7,774 bases of DNA from UBA8437 sp003445035 (GTDB lineage: Bacteria > Planctomycetota > Planctomycetia > Planctomycetales > Planctomycetaceae). The position numbers and the translations under genes were made by a program. Below the pieces are notes generated by a model, which saw nothing but the letters and a program-made list of their open reading frames with translations, did no database searches and had not been told where the DNA came from. Positions 5,956 through 7,774 of this stretch are shown here, one piece after another (the first letter of the stretch is position 1; the number at the start of each line of letters is the position of its first letter). The stretch spans positions 1-7,774 of the forward strand of contig CALCHI010000234.1 of NCBI GenBank assembly GCA_937901285.1, given 5' to 3'.

Positions 5956-7332
5956 TCAAAGCAGCTCGTCAATCGGCTTGCCGCTGTAGAGGATCGGGAC
6001 CGGTCGGCCTTCGTCGTAGTAGACTCGATCGGTCGGGACGCCGAGCTGTTGGTACATCGTAGCCAGCACGTCGTTGTAGTGGACCGGCCGATCGTGCGGG
6101 ACTTCGCCGCGCGAGTTGCTTGTGCCGATCACCTGGCCCGATTTCAAGCCGCCTCCCGCCATCACGATCGAAAAAACGTCGGACCAGTGGTCGCGGCCGG
6201 CGGTCCCGTTGATCTTCGGGGTTCGTCCGAATTCCGTGATGACCGCGACCAGTGTCGAGTCGAGCATGCCTCGTTCCTGCAGGTCGTCAAGCAGCGTCGA
6301 GATGGCTCGGTCGAAGTTTGGCAGGCGAGTCTGCTTTAGCGTCTGAAATCCGTTTGTGTGAGTGTCCCAGTCCTGGTTAATAGAGAAATTCACCAGTGTG
6401 AACGGGACGCCGGACTCGGCCAGTCGTCGCGCGAGGATGGCTTCCTGACCGACTCGCGTGTTGCCGTATCGCTGACGCAGAGACTCGGGCTCCTGGGACA
6501 GGTCGAACGCGTTTCGGGTGGCTTCGCTGCTGACCATTTCCAGGGCCTGGCGGTTGAACTGGCTCATCCCGGTCATCAGGCCAGAGGAATCCAGCGATCG
6601 CGAAAATTGATCGAGCTCACCCAGCAGCTTGAGTCGATGGCCTAACCGCGTGAGATCGACGGCTTTCGTGAGGCTCAGATTGGGCGGCATCTGAAACGGT
6701 CTCTTCGCATCCGACGGCGGCATGCCCGATTCAAACGGGTCGTACGCCATCCCGAGAAAGTGCGACGACGCATACCGGACGCGGTCTCCCAGCTGGCCTT
6801 TGTCCGGAACACAGACGTACGGTGGCAGGCCGGGCGTTCCGGCTCCGAGTGTTCGTGCCACGATGGAGCCCATCGACGGCTTGTCGTTTCGATTCTTCGT
6901 CGACGTGTTCGCGCCGGGATAGTTGTAGCCGGTGAGGACCCAGTGGATCGCCGCCTCGTGGCTCGGCGTCGCGTGGTAGACGCTTCGCAGCACGTTGAAG
7001 TTGTGAACCCGCTGAGCAAGAAGCGGCAGATGCTCGCTGCACTGGTAGCCGGGAACGCTGGTGGCGATCTGCTTGAACTCGCCGCGAATCTCCGCGGGCG
7101 CGTCCGGTTTCAAATCCCACGTGTCGTGGTGTGAACACCCGCCCTGAAGCAGGATGACGATCGCTCGTTTGGCTGGCGCACCAGCGGAACTCGGGCGAGC
7201 TCCATCAGCCAACTGCGGCAGACCGAACGCAGTCGGCAAGGCAAACGCGCCGACGGCGACGCTGCTGTTTCTGAGCAGACTGCGACGGTTGAACGCCGAT
7301 CCCGCCTGATCCTGATCTTCCGACAACGCCAT
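5956..7332 (-). CDS. DUF1501 family Tat-exported protein (third copy)
   Basis: This 458-residue DUF1501 protein has the twin-arginine signal F-N-R-R-S-L-L-R (14-21) followed by a hydrophobic stretch to about 38. Motifs are GGCSHHDTWD (64-73), the block FDLSQEPESLRQRYG (276-290), WDTHTN (322-327), TEFGRTP (366-372), GRDHW (379-383), AGGGLKSG (392-399) and the C terminus GRPVPILYSGKPIDELL. It is closer to the gene at 140-1501 (GRPRYIL...PISELL ending, GRxHW motif) than to the PSCyt-paired copy at 1844-3301. It is predicted to be an exported protein of the alkaline-phosphatase-like clan with an unknown substrate. The frame is open to an ATG at 7368, but GGAGAG lies 8 nt upstream of the ATG at 7332 and nothing comparable precedes 7368, so I start at 7332. 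It is flanked on both sides by repeat copies and appears to be monocistronic. Confidence 0.94.
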   Translation of the reverse strand: MALSEDQDQAGSAFNRRSLLRNSSVAVGAFALPTAFGLPQLADGARPSSAGAPAKRAIVILLQGGCSHHDTWDLKPDAPAEIRGEFKQIATSVPGYQCSEHLPLLAQRVHNFNVLRSVYHATPSHEAAIHWVLTGYNYPGANTSTKNRNDKPSMGSIVARTLGAGTPGLPPYVCVPDKGQLGDRVRYASSHFLGMAYDPFESGMPPSDAKRPFQMPPNLSLTKAVDLTRLGHRLKLLGELDQFSRSLDSSGLMTGMSQFNRQALEMVSSEATRNAFDLSQEPESLRQRYGNTRVGQEAILARRLAESGVPFTLVNFSINQDWDTHTNGFQTLKQTRLPNFDRAISTLLDDLQERGMLDSTLVAVITEFGRTPKINGTAGRDHWSDVFSIVMAGGGLKSGQVIGTSNSRGEVPHDRPVHYNDVLATMYQQLGVPTDRVYYDEGRPVPILYSGKPIDELL

Positions 7333-7338
7333 TCGTGA

Positions 7339-7344
7339 CTCTCC
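7339..7344 (-). promoter_or_regulatory. Ribosome binding site deciding the start at 7332
   Basis: GGAGAG on the minus strand, with GGAG 8 nt upstream of the ATG at 7332. The alternative upstream ATG at 7368 has no purine-rich Shine-Dalgarno in front of it, so the shorter protein, which starts MALSEDQDQ, is preferred. Confidence 0.6.
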
Positions 7345-7394
7345 AAACGGTTGCCGTTTCGCAACCATCGTTTCGCGTTCGTTTCCAGAATGTC

Positions 7395-7424
7395 AGCGTA
7401 TCCCGACAGTGAGGATTCGGTCAA
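7395..7424 (-). promoter_or_regulatory. Candidate promoter for the DUF1501 gene at 5956-7332
   Basis: On the minus strand, TTGACC (7424-7419, 5/6 to the -35 consensus) is followed by 18 nt and TACGCT (7400-7395, with the T-A...T positions of a -10 box). It would start transcription near 7388, about 55 nt before the chosen ATG. Found by eye and weak at the -10 box. Confidence 0.28.
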
Positions 7425-7622
7425 TGTCTGGTCGGCTCAGACAACGGTGTTTGCTTCTTTGGCCCAGGTGAGGTCCGGCTTTCGGCATCCAAATTCAACG
7501 TCGATGGATTAGTTTTTTTTCGTTCTTTTAATATCGACACTGCTTCGATCGAGCCTCACTCTGCTGTCACAAGAACGGGAATCCGGGCGATGCTGGGCCG
7601 CCGTCCAGGCGATGTCCTGAGT
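7425..7622. other. Non-coding spacer with AT-rich patch
   Basis: I found no credible gene here. An AT-rich patch at about 7505-7534 includes eight consecutive T (7513-7520) and TTTTAATAT, which stands out in otherwise GC-rich DNA. The T-run is not preceded by a stable hairpin on the plus strand, so it is not an obvious terminator. A 6-bp inverted repeat, GTCGAT (7500-7505) and ATCGAC (7533-7538), brackets the patch. It could be an upstream promoter element or protein-binding site for the minus-strand gene. Confidence 0.4.
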
Positions 7623-7667
7623 CCCCAGTCTCCCCACCCCAGCCCCGGCGTTCAACTCGCCAGATCC
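7623..7667 (+). repeat. Dispersed intergenic repeat, copy lacking the central palindrome
   Basis: CCCCAGTCTCCCCACC continues through CCCCGGCGTTCAACTC and then joins directly to GCCAGATCC. Compared with the copy at 5773, a 13-base segment (ACGGCCGGTAACC), which holds the left arm and loop of the central hairpin, is missing. Similarity ends after 7667. This copy lies upstream of the DUF1501 gene at 5956-7332; whether it also follows a gene to the right cannot be seen. Confidence 0.8.
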
Positions 7668-7709
7668 CTATCCATAAACCTGGACGGCAGGGCAGGGGAG
7701 TGGTCTGGA

Positions 7710-7733
7710 AAACGGTACACGAAACGGTACACG
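7710..7733. repeat. 12-bp tandem duplication
   Basis: AAACGGTACACG occurs twice head to tail with no mismatch (7710-7721 and 7722-7733). One helical turn is about 10.5 bp, so a 12-bp period would place two identical sites on nearly the same DNA face, as in some operators. It could equally be a small replication-slippage duplication. No gene is assigned in the surrounding 7668-7774. Confidence 0.7.
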
Positions 7734-7774
7734 CGCAGGACGCGAAACCTCGCTTTTGCCTGCGACGGAGTGCG

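Noticed and set aside
7513..7520. Run of eight T as a possible intrinsic terminator for a plus-strand transcript
   Set aside because: No stable GC-rich hairpin precedes it, and no plus-strand gene ends nearby.
1..7667. The repeat copies as a CRISPR array
   Set aside because: The copies are kilobases apart with genes between them, of unequal length and imperfect. There is no regular spacer arrangement and no cas gene.
7570..7774. Open minus-strand frames running in from the right edge through the repeat copy
   Set aside because: All three minus-strand frames stay open for tens of codons here, which fits GC-rich composition. None shows a start, a ribosome binding site or a recognisable protein pattern, and they read through repeat DNA.
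1..7774. Insertion sequence or integrase carrying the repeats
   Set aside because: No transposase, integrase or recombinase-like protein is encoded in any frame, and no copy shows clear terminal inverted repeats with target duplications.

Overview
The window reads as chromosomal DNA of a planctomycete, probably from a Rhodopirellula/Pirellulales-type lineage. The evidence is its protein families. There is one large Planctomycete cytochrome C / DUF1549 / DUF1553 protein (PSCyt1-PSCyt2-PSD1) and three DUF1501 proteins with N-terminal twin-arginine signals. These families are strongly expanded in Planctomycetes and related phyla. All convincing genes lie on the minus strand, so transcription runs from right to left. 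The lineage is inferred from gene families alone; no rRNA or marker gene is present.

Layout in transcription order (right to left). 7774-7333 is non-coding and holds an exact 12-bp tandem duplication, one copy of a dispersed repeat, an AT-rich patch and a possible promoter. 7332-5956 is a DUF1501 gene. 5955-5755 is a spacer with the most complete repeat copy. 5754-5590 is a 54-codon small ORF with a strong ribosome binding site and a signal-peptide-like N terminus. 5550-3319 is the PSCyt/PSD1 protein with two CxxCH haem sites. 3301-1844 is its paired DUF1501 protein, 17 nt downstream. 1843-1502 is a spacer with a third repeat copy, a perfect 11-bp inverted repeat and a candidate promoter. 1501-140 is a third DUF1501 gene. 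139-1 holds a fourth repeat copy, cut by the window edge.

How the genes fit together: the PSCyt protein (Sec-type signal, c-type haem) and the adjacent DUF1501 protein (Tat-type signal, alkaline-phosphatase-like fold family) form the recurrent planctomycete gene pair. They are expected to act together outside the cytoplasmic membrane. Their biochemical role is unproven; breakdown of complex or sulfated polysaccharides is a common proposal. The two outer DUF1501 genes belong to a different subfamily (C-termini GRPxxIL...PI(S/D)ELL) and appear to be separate transcription units.

The least explained feature is the repeat family. At least four copies occur in 7.8 kb, all in one orientation and all intergenic. 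A copy lies 51-91 nt downstream of the stop codon of each of the three DUF1501 genes. I see no CRISPR, tRNA, rRNA, transposase or integrase.
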